This document shows positions 1 through 8,123 of a DNA stretch of 64,000 nucleotides, one piece after another. Position 1 is the first letter of the stretch. Each line of letters begins with the position of its first letter. The stretch comes from Chachezhania antarctica. Lineage in GTDB: Bacteria > Pseudomonadota > Alphaproteobacteria > Rhodobacterales > Rhodobacteraceae. The translations under genes and the position numbers were made by a program. The stretch is taken from the NCBI RefSeq assembly GCF_003646465.1, contig NZ_QZEX01000003.1, forward strand, positions 185,066 to 249,065, read 5' to 3'. The notes beneath the pieces were generated by a model. That model worked only from the letters and a program-made list of their open reading frames with translations, searched no databases and was not told where the DNA came from.

Positions 1-22
1 CAGCGCGAGCCTTTAGGGTGGC

Positions 23-43
23 GGTGCGTGCAGAGCACGCACC
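23..43. repeat. Dispersed 9-3-9 palindrome, copy 1
   Basis: Perfect inverted repeat with arms GGTGCGTGC and GCACGCACC around a 3-nt loop, followed by CCTACGG. The same design recurs at 36045-36065, 36087-36107 and 63617-63637, each just 3' of a coding region. It looks like a REP-type intergenic palindrome that may also end transcripts. The gene upstream of this copy lies outside the window. Confidence 0.7.
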
Positions 44-269
44 CTACGGCAGCCCGCCCCGCGCCTCCGGGTTCTGCCGCTGCGGGCGTGTCGGAGTCAG
101 CCCGGCCTCCGGCGGGAGTATTTGGGAAGAGAAGAAACCGGGGGCGCGCCCTTTTGGTGCCGGGTCTCGGAATATCCCGGTAGATTCGCGCCGGGGATGC
201 GGCCGGGGCAGCGCCCCCGTTTCCGCACGTGGCCGGGTGTGACACGCCGCAGGTCGTGGCCCGTTGCGC

Positions 270-1076
270 CTAGGCGCCGCGGTTTTTCGCCACCCGTCGC
301 ATGTAGGCCAGATGACCAATGGCGATGCGGCTGCCGCCGTTGACGGGGATGGTGATGCCCGACACCCATTCCGCTTCGTCGCTGGCCAGGTAGACGCAGG
401 CCGAGGCGATGTCGTGCGGCTGGCCCAGGCGGCCCATGGGGACCGAATCGATCTGCTTCTGCGCGCGGTCGCCGGACAGGACGGCCGAGGTTTCCTCTGT
501 CACCACGACACCCGGCGCGACGGCGTTCACGCGGATGCCCATGTGGCCCCACTCAACCGCCATCGTCATCGTCAGGTTCTCGACCCCTGCCTTCGCGGCG
601 CCGTACTGGCCCGTCATCGGGTTGGGGTGCGAGCCCGAGCGCGAGGTGATGTTGATGATCGACCCGCGGCCCTGATCCCGCATCGCCCGGGCTGCTGCCT
701 GCGCCGCGAAGAAGGCGGATTTCATGTTCAGGTCCACGACCCGGTCCCACTGGCCTTCGTCGATGTCGATCAGCGCCCCCACGTCGCCCCGGGCGGCGCT
801 TCCGGCGTTGTTTACCCAGGTATCCATGCTTCCGAATGCCTCCTGCGCGCGCGCCACCAACAGCGGCGGGGTGGCCATGTCGGTGATGTCGGCCGGGACC
901 GCGACGGCCCGTCCGCCGGCGGCCTCGATCTCGGCCACGGTCTCCTCCAGCGGCGCGGCATTTCGGCCCGAACAAACCACGTTCGCCCCGGCCGCCGCCA
1001 TCGCCACGCTGATGCCCCGCCCGATGCCGCGGCCCCCGCCGGTGACGACGACGGTCTTCCCTTTCAGGTTGAACAT
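270..1076 (-). CDS. SDR family NAD(P)-dependent oxidoreductase
   Basis: A 268-residue classical short-chain dehydrogenase/reductase, presumably oxidising or reducing a hydroxyl/keto substrate with NAD(P) in the cytoplasm. Visible hallmarks are the N-terminal cofactor motif TGGGRGIG (about residues 12-19), NNAG near residue 90, the catalytic Ser region NITSRSGS, the YGAAK active-site motif (Tyr and Lys four apart) and the C-terminal GGSR segment typical of FabG-like enzymes. The ATG at 1076 gives the normal family length. It is divergent from the TRAP operon at 1207, with a shared 130-bp control region, so it probably acts on the compound that transporter imports. The substrate cannot be read from sequence. 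Confidence 0.88.
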   Translation of the reverse strand: MFNLKGKTVVVTGGGRGIGRGISVAMAAAGANVVCSGRNAAPLEETVAEIEAAGGRAVAVPADITDMATPPLLVARAQEAFGSMDTWVNNAGSAARGDVGALIDIDEGQWDRVVDLNMKSAFFAAQAAARAMRDQGRGSIINITSRSGSHPNPMTGQYGAAKAGVENLTMTMAVEWGHMGIRVNAVAPGVVVTEETSAVLSGDRAQKQIDSVPMGRLGQPHDIASACVYLASDEAEWVSGITIPVNGGSRIAIGHLAYMRRVAKNRGA

Positions 1077-1104
1077 GTTTCCCCTCCTTCGTTCTTTACT
1101 TTGG

Positions 1105-1153
1105 CTTGCTGTCCGGTTAGCGAATGGATGTCGCTTGCTCGCCAGTTAGCGAA
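1105..1153. promoter_or_regulatory. Direct-repeat candidate operator between SDR and TRAP genes
   Basis: Two 20-bp imperfect direct repeats (1105-1124 and 1134-1153) share CTTGCT, then five less conserved bases, then GTTAGCGAA. They are 29 bp apart in the divergent region of the SDR gene and dctP. The gap also gives a small inverted repeat AGCGA/TCGCT. They could be binding sites of the TetR-type regulator encoded at 4238; this is inferred from position only. Confidence 0.4.
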
Positions 1154-1206
1154 ACTTTTCAAGGGAAGGCAATCGCCGGAATGCGCGTTGCCGAAGGGAG
1201 GACTTC

Positions 1207-2340
1207 ATGACGATTTCACGCACCAGCGTTTCGCTGGCCGGCGCCTGCACGATTGCCGCCAGCCTGACCATCGCCCTGCCGGGCGCCGCCGCGGCCGAGG
1301 AGCTGCGCGTGGCCACCGGGACGGCCTCGCAGAACGGGCTGAACAGCGGCGTGGTGGCCTTTGCCGAGGCGTTCGAGGCGCTGACCGACGGCAAGTACAC
1401 GACCGAGGTCTATCCCGGCACGCTGCTGAAATTCGCCGAGATGACGAACGGTGTCCGCGACGGGATCGTCGATATCGCCTACACCATCCCGGCCTACAGC
1501 CGCGCCGAATTCCCCTATACCAACATGGTGACGGATGTGGTGACGGCATCGCCCGACGTGGTGGTGATGACCGGCGTGATCAGCGATTACGTCCTGAACG
1601 AATGCGAGCCCTGCCGGGACGAGTTCCGCGCGCAGAACCAGCTGAACCTGGGCTTCAGCGCCGTCGGCCCCTACTACCTGATGTCGCAGGAAAAGATCGC
1701 GTCGATGGACGACTTCGCCGGCAAGACGATGCGCGGCGTGGGGGCCTTCGGGCGCTATGTCGAGGCGATGGGCGCCAAGGCCGTCGTGATCCCGTCGGGC
1801 GATATCTACGAGTCGCTGAACCAGGGGACGCTGGACGGCAATACCCAAGGCCTGGACACGCTGAAATCGCTCTCGTACGGCGACGTGGTGGATTACGTGC
1901 TGAACGTGCCGATCGGCCTTTACCTGGGCTCGTCCGTGTTCACCGTGAACCGCGACCTGTGGGACGGGATGACCGAGGAAGACAAGGCCGCGATGCTGGA
2001 AGCCGCGGCCCTTGGCCATGCCCACGTGACCGTCACCTATTACGGCGAAAACCAGGCCTACCTGCAGGACCCCGCGCTGGGGGGCGCCGAAACGGTTGAA
2101 CCCGACGCCGCCCTGCAGGAAGCGACCGAGGAGTTCTACAAGACCGAGATCGAAACCGTGGCCCGGCTTGCGGTCGAGAAGTACGGCCAGGAGGACGCGC
2201 CGGACCGGATCGACGCCATCGTGGCGCTTGTCGACAAGTGGGAAGCGGCGTTCGAAGGCGTGGACACCACCGATGTCGATGCCGTGGCGCAGGTCTACTA
2301 TGACCAGCTGTTCGGCAAGCTTGACCCCAACGCCCTGTAA
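1207..2340 (+). CDS. TRAP transporter substrate-binding protein (DctP family)
   Basis: Periplasmic receptor of a tripartite ATP-independent periplasmic (TRAP) transporter, 377 residues. It has a cleavable signal peptide ending around residues 28-32 (ALPGAAAAEEL), then a typical DctP body including LKSLSYGDVVDY. It is slightly longer than the common 320-340 residue family size and carries an unusual CEPC cysteine pair near residue 138. The ATG at 1207 follows an aagggagg ribosome site. It is the first gene of a dctPQM operon, with 9 nt to dctQ. The ligand is probably a small organic acid but cannot be assigned; the neighbouring SDR and deaminase-like genes are the only hints. Confidence 0.9.
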   Translation: MTISRTSVSLAGACTIAASLTIALPGAAAAEELRVATGTASQNGLNSGVVAFAEAFEALTDGKYTTEVYPGTLLKFAEMTNGVRDGIVDIAYTIPAYSRAEFPYTNMVTDVVTASPDVVVMTGVISDYVLNECEPCRDEFRAQNQLNLGFSAVGPYYLMSQEKIASMDDFAGKTMRGVGAFGRYVEAMGAKAVVIPSGDIYESLNQGTLDGNTQGLDTLKSLSYGDVVDYVLNVPIGLYLGSSVFTVNRDLWDGMTEEDKAAMLEAAALGHAHVTVTYYGENQAYLQDPALGGAETVEPDAALQEATEEFYKTEIETVARLAVEKYGQEDAPDRIDAIVALVDKWEAAFEGVDTTDVDAVAQVYYDQLFGKLDPNAL

Positions 2341-2349
2341 GGAGCCGAC

Positions 2350-2907
2350 ATGCGCCTGATCGGAGTGATCCTTAACCGCCTGGCCAACGGGTTCGCCCTG
2401 ATCGGCGCGGCCTGTGTCGTGCTGATGATGGTCCAGGTGACGGCCGATGTGCTGCTGAAGAACCTCTTCACACTTCGCATCCCGTTCACCCAGGCGCTTG
2501 TCACCAACTGGTACATGGTCGCGGTGGCCTTCATGCCGCTGGGCCTGACCGAAATCCTCGACCGGCATATTTCGGTCGAGGTGCTGTACCAGACGTTGGG
2601 GGCCGGCGTGCGCCGCGTGCTGGGCGGCGCCGTCTGCCTGTTTGCCGCGCTGATCGCCGGAATCATCACCGTGCCCCTGTGGGACGAGGCGATGAAGAAG
2701 CTCCACGCCGGGGCCTTCGTGACCGAGAACGGCCAGGATATCTCGATCTGGGGCGGCTATTTCTTTCCGCCGGTGGGCTTTGCCCTGCTGGTGGTGATCC
2801 TGCTCTACCGTGTCGTCGTCCTGTGGACCCCGCTGCAAAGCGGGATGGGCGAAGTGCCGGTGGACCGTATCGACGATGTGCGCGACGCGATGCGCGAAGG
2901 GGTCTGA
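2350..2907 (+). CDS. TRAP transporter small permease (DctQ family)
   Basis: A 185-residue inner-membrane protein, the small 4-helix subunit of the TRAP transporter. Hydrophobic segments are visible near residues 10-35, 50-72, 85-110 and 135-160, and the region TNWYMVAVAFMPLG resembles the conserved DctQ core. It sits between dctP (9 nt upstream) and dctM (4 nt downstream), which fixes the assignment. It couples the periplasmic receptor to the DctM channel subunit. Confidence 0.88.
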   Translation: MRLIGVILNRLANGFALIGAACVVLMMVQVTADVLLKNLFTLRIPFTQALVTNWYMVAVAFMPLGLTEILDRHISVEVLYQTLGAGVRRVLGGAVCLFAALIAGIITVPLWDEAMKKLHAGAFVTENGQDISIWGGYFFPPVGFALLVVILLYRVVVLWTPLQSGMGEVPVDRIDDVRDAMREGV

Positions 2908-2911
2908 GGCC

Positions 2912-4219
2912 ATGGAACGCGAAATTGTCGGCCTGATCGGCCTTGGCCTGATGCTGGGCCTGCTTGTACTGCGGGTGCATATCGGGATCGCGCTGATCTC
3001 GGTCTCGTTCGGGGGGATCTATTACCTGATCGGCCCGCGCCCGGCCTTCGGGATGCTGTCGACGCTGCCCTACGACTTCACCGCCAGCTGGACGTTGAGC
3101 TCCGTGCCGATGTTCCTGCTGATGGGCTATGTCTGCTATTATGCCGGGCTGACGCGCGGGCTGTTCCAGGTGGCGAAAAGCTGGCTGGCGTGGCTGCCGG
3201 GCGGGCTGGCCGTTGCCACGATCTGGGGTTCGGCCGGGTTCGCGGCGGTGACGGGATCGTCCATCGCCTGCGCCGCCGCCATGGGCCGCATCGCCATCCC
3301 CGAGATGCAGCGCGCGGGCTATGACATGCGGCTGGCCACCGGGTCGGTCGCGGCCGCCGGTACGCTGGGCGCGCTGATCCCGCCGTCGATCCTGCTGATC
3401 CTGTTCGGTGTCTTCGCCGAGGTGCCGATCGCCAAGCTCTTCATCGGCGGTATCGGGGCCGGGCTGGTGACGGCGATCCTCTACATGGCCGTCGTCGTGG
3501 GGCTGGCCCTTGTCCGCCCCCACATGGCGCCGCGGCTGAAGGAGCTTCCCCCGATGGAGGACCGCATGCGCGACCTGCGCGAGACATGGCCGATCCTTGT
3601 CCTGCTGGTCGTTGTCATCGGCGGGATGTTCGGCGGCTTCTTCACCGCGACCGAAGCCGGGGCCGTGGGCGCGCTGGCCGCGATCCTGATCGCGCTGACC
3701 AAAGGGTCGCTGTCGCGCGAGGGGCTGTGGGACTCGCTGAAGGAAACCCTGCTGACGACATCGTCGCTGTTCCTGATCGCCATCGGTGCCACGCTGCTGA
3801 CCCGGTTCCTGACGCTGTCGGGCACGGGCCACATGATTGCCGACGCGATCATCGCGATGCAGGCCAACACGCTGATCCTGCTCTTGGGAATTTCGGCCAT
3901 CTACCTTGTGCTGGGCATGTTCCTAGATCCGCTGGGCGCGATGCTGCTGACGGTGCCGGTGCTGCTGCCGATCCTCGACGATGCCGGGATCTCGCTGATC
4001 TGGTTCGGGGTCTTCCTGGTCAAGTTCCTTGAAATCGGGATGATCACGCCGCCCATCGGCATGAACGTCTTCGTCATCAAGGGCGTGGTGGGCAGCGAGG
4101 CCAGCCTGACCACGATCTTCCGTGGCATCTTCCTGTTCCTTGCAGCGGATGCGATAGCGGTTACGCTGTTCATCGCCTTCCCTCAGATCATCCTGTTCCT
4201 GCCGGGTCTGATGGAATGA
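2912..4219 (+). CDS. TRAP transporter large permease (DctM family)
   Basis: The large transport subunit, 435 residues and about 12 membrane segments, which moves the ligand using an ion gradient. It has the DctM features GTLGALIPPSILLI (about residue 150) and MITPPIGMNVFVI near the C terminus. I chose the ATG at 2912 (4 nt after dctQ, preceded by a G-rich tract) over an upstream in-frame start inside dctQ because it gives the usual family length and N terminus. It ends the transporter part of the operon; the TetR gene follows after 18 nt. Confidence 0.9.
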   Translation: MEREIVGLIGLGLMLGLLVLRVHIGIALISVSFGGIYYLIGPRPAFGMLSTLPYDFTASWTLSSVPMFLLMGYVCYYAGLTRGLFQVAKSWLAWLPGGLAVATIWGSAGFAAVTGSSIACAAAMGRIAIPEMQRAGYDMRLATGSVAAAGTLGALIPPSILLILFGVFAEVPIAKLFIGGIGAGLVTAILYMAVVVGLALVRPHMAPRLKELPPMEDRMRDLRETWPILVLLVVVIGGMFGGFFTATEAGAVGALAAILIALTKGSLSREGLWDSLKETLLTTSSLFLIAIGATLLTRFLTLSGTGHMIADAIIAMQANTLILLLGISAIYLVLGMFLDPLGAMLLTVPVLLPILDDAGISLIWFGVFLVKFLEIGMITPPIGMNVFVIKGVVGSEASLTTIFRGIFLFLAADAIAVTLFIAFPQIILFLPGLME

Positions 4220-4237
4220 CCGAGAAGGGAGCGTAGC

Positions 4238-4909
4238 GTGACCATGTCCAAGGATCCCGAACCGCAGGCGGTTCAGCTGGGCCCCAAGCAACGGCGCAGA
4301 GAGATCTCTGACCGCAGGATGCTGCGCGCCGCCACGTCGCTGATCGGGCGGAAGGGCACGGCCGGGGCCAACCTTGCGCAGATCGGCATCGACGCGGGCT
4401 ACAGCCGTGGCCTGCCGGTGCAGCGTTTCGGCACCAAGCTGAACCTGCTCGAAGCCGTGATCGACGCGATCCAGGACAGGTTCATGCGGCACGTGGCCAA
4501 GCGCGTCGGATCGAAGACCGGCTGCGAGGCGATGGTCGAACGGATCCGGTTCCAGCTTGAGGCCGTGCGCGACATGCCGGAAAGCGCCGTGGCGCTTTAC
4601 CAGCTGATCGTCGATTCCTCGGGCGCCATTCCGGAACTGAAGCCGCGGATCACCGAGCTGCACAAGGCCTACCGCGACAACCTGCGCGAATACATGCTGC
4701 AGGCCGAGGCGATGGGCCAGCTGCGCCCGGACATCGACATCGAACAAAGCGTCCGCGCGATTTCCGGCACGATTTCCGGCATGAGCATCCAGGCCATCGT
4801 CGATGAAACGACCGACCGGCTGGGCGACGACGCGACCTTCATCGCCGATCTCTTCGTCACGCGCGTGGCCCGCCCCGAACACGCGCCGGGCACCGGGCAG
4901 CATGAATGA
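4238..4909 (+). CDS. TetR/AcrR family transcriptional regulator
   Basis: A 223-residue one-component regulator. The N-terminal TetR helix-turn-helix runs over about residues 20-65 (LRAATSLIGRKGTAGAN, then GYSRGLPVQRFGTK), followed by an all-helical ligand domain. The first helix of the HTH is well conserved, but the usual S-x-G-x-x-Y-x-H-F pattern is altered (SRGLPVQRF). The GTG at 4238 is 8 nt after gaaggga; an ATG at 4244 is equally possible. It follows dctM by 18 nt, so it is probably co-transcribed with, and controls, the TRAP/SDR genes through the repeats at 1105-1153 (inference). Confidence 0.85.
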   Translation: MTMSKDPEPQAVQLGPKQRRREISDRRMLRAATSLIGRKGTAGANLAQIGIDAGYSRGLPVQRFGTKLNLLEAVIDAIQDRFMRHVAKRVGSKTGCEAMVERIRFQLEAVRDMPESAVALYQLIVDSSGAIPELKPRITELHKAYRDNLREYMLQAEAMGQLRPDIDIEQSVRAISGTISGMSIQAIVDETTDRLGDDATFIADLFVTRVARPEHAPGTGQHE

Positions 4910-5170
4910 GGCCGGGCACCGGCCGGCGTGGAAGGTCTGACATTCGCACCGTGGCAAGCTCGCGGACCATGTCTGGGTACTGACGCGCCGTCGCTGCGAG
5001 AGACGCCCGGCGTTCAGGCACGCAAGGCGTTGTTTTCAACGGCCCCCCGAAAGTCTACGAAGGGAACGCGCGGTGCTGCGGGTTCACAGGCCCGCACGAT
5101 GAATCGTGGGAGATCCACGCGTGGCAAAAGGGCGGATTCGCCCGGGGTCTTGACGAAGGACAGCGACGAC

Positions 5171-6412
5171 ATGGCATTCGATCTTCTGATAAAGGGCGGC
5201 ACCTTGCCCGATGGCAGCCGGGCCGACATCGGCATCACGGGCACCACGATCACGGCGGTGGAACCGGAGATCACGGCGGACGCCGGGGAGGTGATCGACG
5301 CGGCGGGCAAGCTCGTCTCGCCCCCCTTTGTCGATCCGCATTTCCACATGGACGCGACGCTGTCCTACGGCACGCCCCGGATCAACGCGTCGGGAACGCT
5401 CCTGGAAGGCATCGCGCTTTGGGGGGAACTTCGCGCGGTGCTGACGCCGGAGGAGGTCGTGGACCGCGCGCTGGAATATTGCCGGCTTGCGGTGTCGAAG
5501 GGCCTTCTGGCGATCCGGTCGCATGTCGATGTCACAGATCCGCGCCTTGCCGGCGTCGAAGGCCTGCTGGAGGTCCGCGAGAAGGTCCGCGACGTGATCG
5601 ACCTGCAGCTTGTCGCCTTCCCGCAGGACGGCTGGTATCGCAGCCCGGGGGCGGAGGAGAACCTGATCCGCGCGCTCGACATGGGTGTCGATATCGTGGG
5701 CGGTATCCCGCATTTCGAACGCACGATGGAGGCGGGCACGGCATCGGTCCGCCGTGCGTGCGAGATCGCGGCCGAGCGGGGGTTGATGGTCGACCTGCAT
5801 TGCGATGAAAGCGACGATCCGATGTCCCGCCATATCGAGACGCTGGCGGCGGAAACCATTCGCCACGGGCTTCAGGGCCGGGTCGTGGGATCGCACCTGA
5901 CCTCGATGCATTCGATGGACAATTACTATGTCGCCAAGTTGCTGCCACTGATCGCGGAGGCGCAGGTCGCCGCCGTACCCAACCCGCTGATCAACATCAC
6001 GCTTCAGGGCCGGATGGACACCTTTCCCAAGCGCCGCGGCCTGACCCGCGTGAAGGAAATGCGCGCCTTGGGGATCGAGGTGGGGTTCGGGCAGGATTGC
6101 ACAAAGGACCCGTGGTATCCGCTGGGCGGGGCCGAAATGCTGGATGTGGCGTTCATGGGCCTGCACGTGGGCCAGTTCACCAGCCCCGACGAGATGCGGT
6201 CCTGTTTCGAGATGGTCACCGAAACCTCGGCCCGGATCATGGGACTGGATTACGGGCTTGGCCCGGGAAAGCCCGCGTCGCTGCTGGTGCTGGATGCCCC
6301 CGATCCGGTCGAGGCGATCCGCACCCGGCCCGCACGGCTTGCCGTGATCTCGAAAGGCCGGGTCGTGGCCCGGACGCGGCCGGCCGAGACGGAGCTTTCA
6401 CTGTCGATCTGA
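5171..6412 (+). CDS. Amidohydrolase, cytosine deaminase (CodA/AtzC)-like
   Basis: A 413-residue metal-dependent amidohydrolase. It shows the metal-binding HFHMD motif in the PHFHMDATLSYG block (about residue 60), HCDESDD near residue 210, a conserved SHLTSMH, and GQDCTKDPWYPLGGAEML, very close to the C-terminal signature of cytosine deaminases and N-isopropylammelide hydrolases. The family removes amino or alkylamino groups from N-heterocycles or hydrolyses related cyclic amides. The ATG at 5171 (after gaaggacagcg) is preferred to upstream in-frame starts, whose extra N terminus is not domain-like. Placement after the TRAP operon suggests it degrades the imported compound or a derivative; the exact substrate is unknown. 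Confidence 0.82.
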   Translation: MAFDLLIKGGTLPDGSRADIGITGTTITAVEPEITADAGEVIDAAGKLVSPPFVDPHFHMDATLSYGTPRINASGTLLEGIALWGELRAVLTPEEVVDRALEYCRLAVSKGLLAIRSHVDVTDPRLAGVEGLLEVREKVRDVIDLQLVAFPQDGWYRSPGAEENLIRALDMGVDIVGGIPHFERTMEAGTASVRRACEIAAERGLMVDLHCDESDDPMSRHIETLAAETIRHGLQGRVVGSHLTSMHSMDNYYVAKLLPLIAEAQVAAVPNPLINITLQGRMDTFPKRRGLTRVKEMRALGIEVGFGQDCTKDPWYPLGGAEMLDVAFMGLHVGQFTSPDEMRSCFEMVTETSARIMGLDYGLGPGKPASLLVLDAPDPVEAIRTRPARLAVISKGRVVARTRPAETELSLSI

Positions 6413-6443
6413 CCCTTGCCACATCGGTTTCCGCGGCGCGCTC

Positions 6444-7331
6444 TCACGGACGGGCGTCGACCTTGCGTTCCCGCCAGATGACGTAAAGCCCGCTGGCGAT
6501 GATGACGGTCGCGCCAAGGATCGTGGTGGCGACCGGCACCTCGTTCCAGATCAGCCATCCAAGGGCGGTGGCCCAGACGATGCCGGAATAATCCAGCGGC
6601 GCCACGATGGCGGCGGGGGCGAGGCGGAAGGCCTGGGTCATCATCGTCATGCCTGCCGTGCCGAACAGCGCGATTGCCGCGAAGAGCCACAGGTCGCCCG
6701 CGCGCACCGGGCTCCAGACGAAGGGCACGATGACCGCGCTCAGGATCGCGCTGGTGCCGGTCAGGTACAAAAGCATCGTCCACGGGCTTTCGCGCGGGTC
6801 CACCCATCGCGCGCCCAGCATGAGGATCGCATAGAGAAAGGCGGTCGCGACCGGCAGGAGCGACGCGGGCTGGAACGCCGCCGCGCCCGGGCGGACGGCG
6901 ATCAGCACGCCTGCGAAGCCCGCGCACACCGCGAACCAGCGGCGGGGGCCGACATGTTCGCGCAGGACAAGGGCCGACATGGCCGTGATGAAGAGGGGCG
7001 CCACGAAGATCAGTGCCGTCGCCTCGGCCAGTTCGAGGGTCTTGAAACTGGTGAAGAACAGCACTGTCGCCGCGATCCAGAGCGCGCCGCGCAGCACGTG
7101 CGCCGCCGGTTTGTGGGACCGCAGGGCGCGGGCGCCGCCCATCTTCAAGGCCAGCAGGATGGCGAAGGGCAGGGCGATCACGTTGCGCAGGAACAGGATC
7201 TGGAGCGGCGAATAGCCCGCCACGAGAAGTTTCGCCAACGCATCGTTGATGCTGAGGCACGCGACGCCCGCGCACATCAGCGCGATGCCCGCCGTCTTGC
7301 TGCCATCCCTGCCTGCGATGTCACTGTGCAC
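6444..7331 (-). CDS. DMT superfamily transporter (EamA family)
   Basis: A 295-residue inner-membrane protein with ten predicted helices arranged as two EamA repeats (about residues 10-145 and 155-285), the organisation of drug/metabolite exporters. The GTG start at 7331 is supported by a strong GGGGAGGG site 8 nt upstream; no better-placed ATG exists. It converges with the amidohydrolase gene (31-nt gap) and is read toward it. Substrate unknown; family members export amino acids, nucleosides or metabolites. Confidence 0.85.
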   Translation of the reverse strand: MHSDIAGRDGSKTAGIALMCAGVACLSINDALAKLLVAGYSPLQILFLRNVIALPFAILLALKMGGARALRSHKPAAHVLRGALWIAATVLFFTSFKTLELAEATALIFVAPLFITAMSALVLREHVGPRRWFAVCAGFAGVLIAVRPGAAAFQPASLLPVATAFLYAILMLGARWVDPRESPWTMLLYLTGTSAILSAVIVPFVWSPVRAGDLWLFAAIALFGTAGMTMMTQAFRLAPAAIVAPLDYSGIVWATALGWLIWNEVPVATTILGATVIIASGLYVIWRERKVDARP

Positions 7332-7415
7332 GCCGACCCTCCCCGCGGTTTTCCGGGACCATGCCTGAAGAGGCCGGGGCAGGGTAGGGGGGTGACGCGG
7401 ATTGGTGCCGGACGC

Positions 7416-8018
7416 TCAGTTGCCGCTGCGCGACACGACGTGATCGCTGCCGATGCCCCCCAGCGAATGGAACAGCCCGCCCGTGTTGTTCACGCCGAAC
7501 TTCTTCAGCAGCTTCGCGCGGTAGACCTCGACCGTGCGGTGGGAGATATCCAGTTTCTTGGCGATCTCCTTGCTCGTCAGTCCATCCGACAGGTACGAGA
7601 TGATCTCGCGCTCGCGCCGGGTGAGCGGTACGTAGGGGCGGGTTTCGGACAGGTCGGCAAAGCTCCAGACCGCGCGCATCAGGGGTTCGTCGGGGGTGAA
7701 GGAATGGCCCCGGACGCGGCACCAGAACAGGTGGCCGGACTTGCGCGCCATGATGCGTTCGTCCCAGTAGGTGTTGGTTTCGCGCAGTTGCGCCACGCCG
7801 CGGTCGCGGATGTTCACGAACTCCTCGTCCGACGGATACAGCACCGCGAAGACCTGGTTGCGCAGATCGTCGCGGGTGTAACCGAACATGTCGGCGAAGG
7901 CCGCGTTGCAATCGCGGATTACCCGGTTTTCGGTGATCACCAGCCCCACCGGCGCGAAGGCATAGGCCAGGGCCGCGAAGTCCCCCGTGCGGTAGGCCTC
8001 ATCGATAAGTATTTCCAC
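7416..8018 (-). CDS. PAS domain-containing LuxR-type regulator
   Basis: A roughly 200-residue transcription factor. An N-terminal PAS fold (about residues 15-130; APVGLVITENRVIRDCNAAF and MFGYTRDDLRNQVF are characteristic) precedes a C-terminal LuxR/FixJ helix-turn-helix (about residues 135-195; LTRREREIISYLSDGLTSKE, then HRTVEVYRAKLLKKFGV). No ATG exists before the PAS domain; a GTG at 8018 is the best start, though its ribosome site is weak. It is divergent from livK (105-bp gap), so it probably senses a signal and controls that ABC operon (inference from layout). Confidence 0.82.
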   Translation of the reverse strand: MEILIDEAYRTGDFAALAYAFAPVGLVITENRVIRDCNAAFADMFGYTRDDLRNQVFAVLYPSDEEFVNIRDRGVAQLRETNTYWDERIMARKSGHLFWCRVRGHSFTPDEPLMRAVWSFADLSETRPYVPLTRREREIISYLSDGLTSKEIAKKLDISHRTVEVYRAKLLKKFGVNNTGGLFHSLGGIGSDHVVSRSGN

Positions 8019-8123
8019 GATCTTGCCCCGGTTCCCGTCTGCGGTGATCCTCTGCGCGCAAGGTAGGGCAACCCGGACACCGGGCGCAACGCTACGCCGC
8101 CCTACCCCAATGGGAGGAATACC

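Noticed and set aside
2..16. Possible C-terminal codons of an upstream plus-strand gene ending at TAG (14-16)
   Set aside because: Plausible because the palindrome at 23-43 usually follows stop codons, but five codons are too few to support a feature.
110..150. CCTCCGGCGGGAGTATTTGG-type sequence after the SDR gene
   Set aside because: It resembles intergenic sequence I associate with this group of bacteria, but only one copy is present here, so a repeat call cannot be supported from the window.
264..2099. A 611-codon plus-strand open frame
   Set aside because: It lies antisense to the SDR gene and out of frame with dctP; its Arg/Gly/His-rich translation shows no domain and reflects the high GC content.
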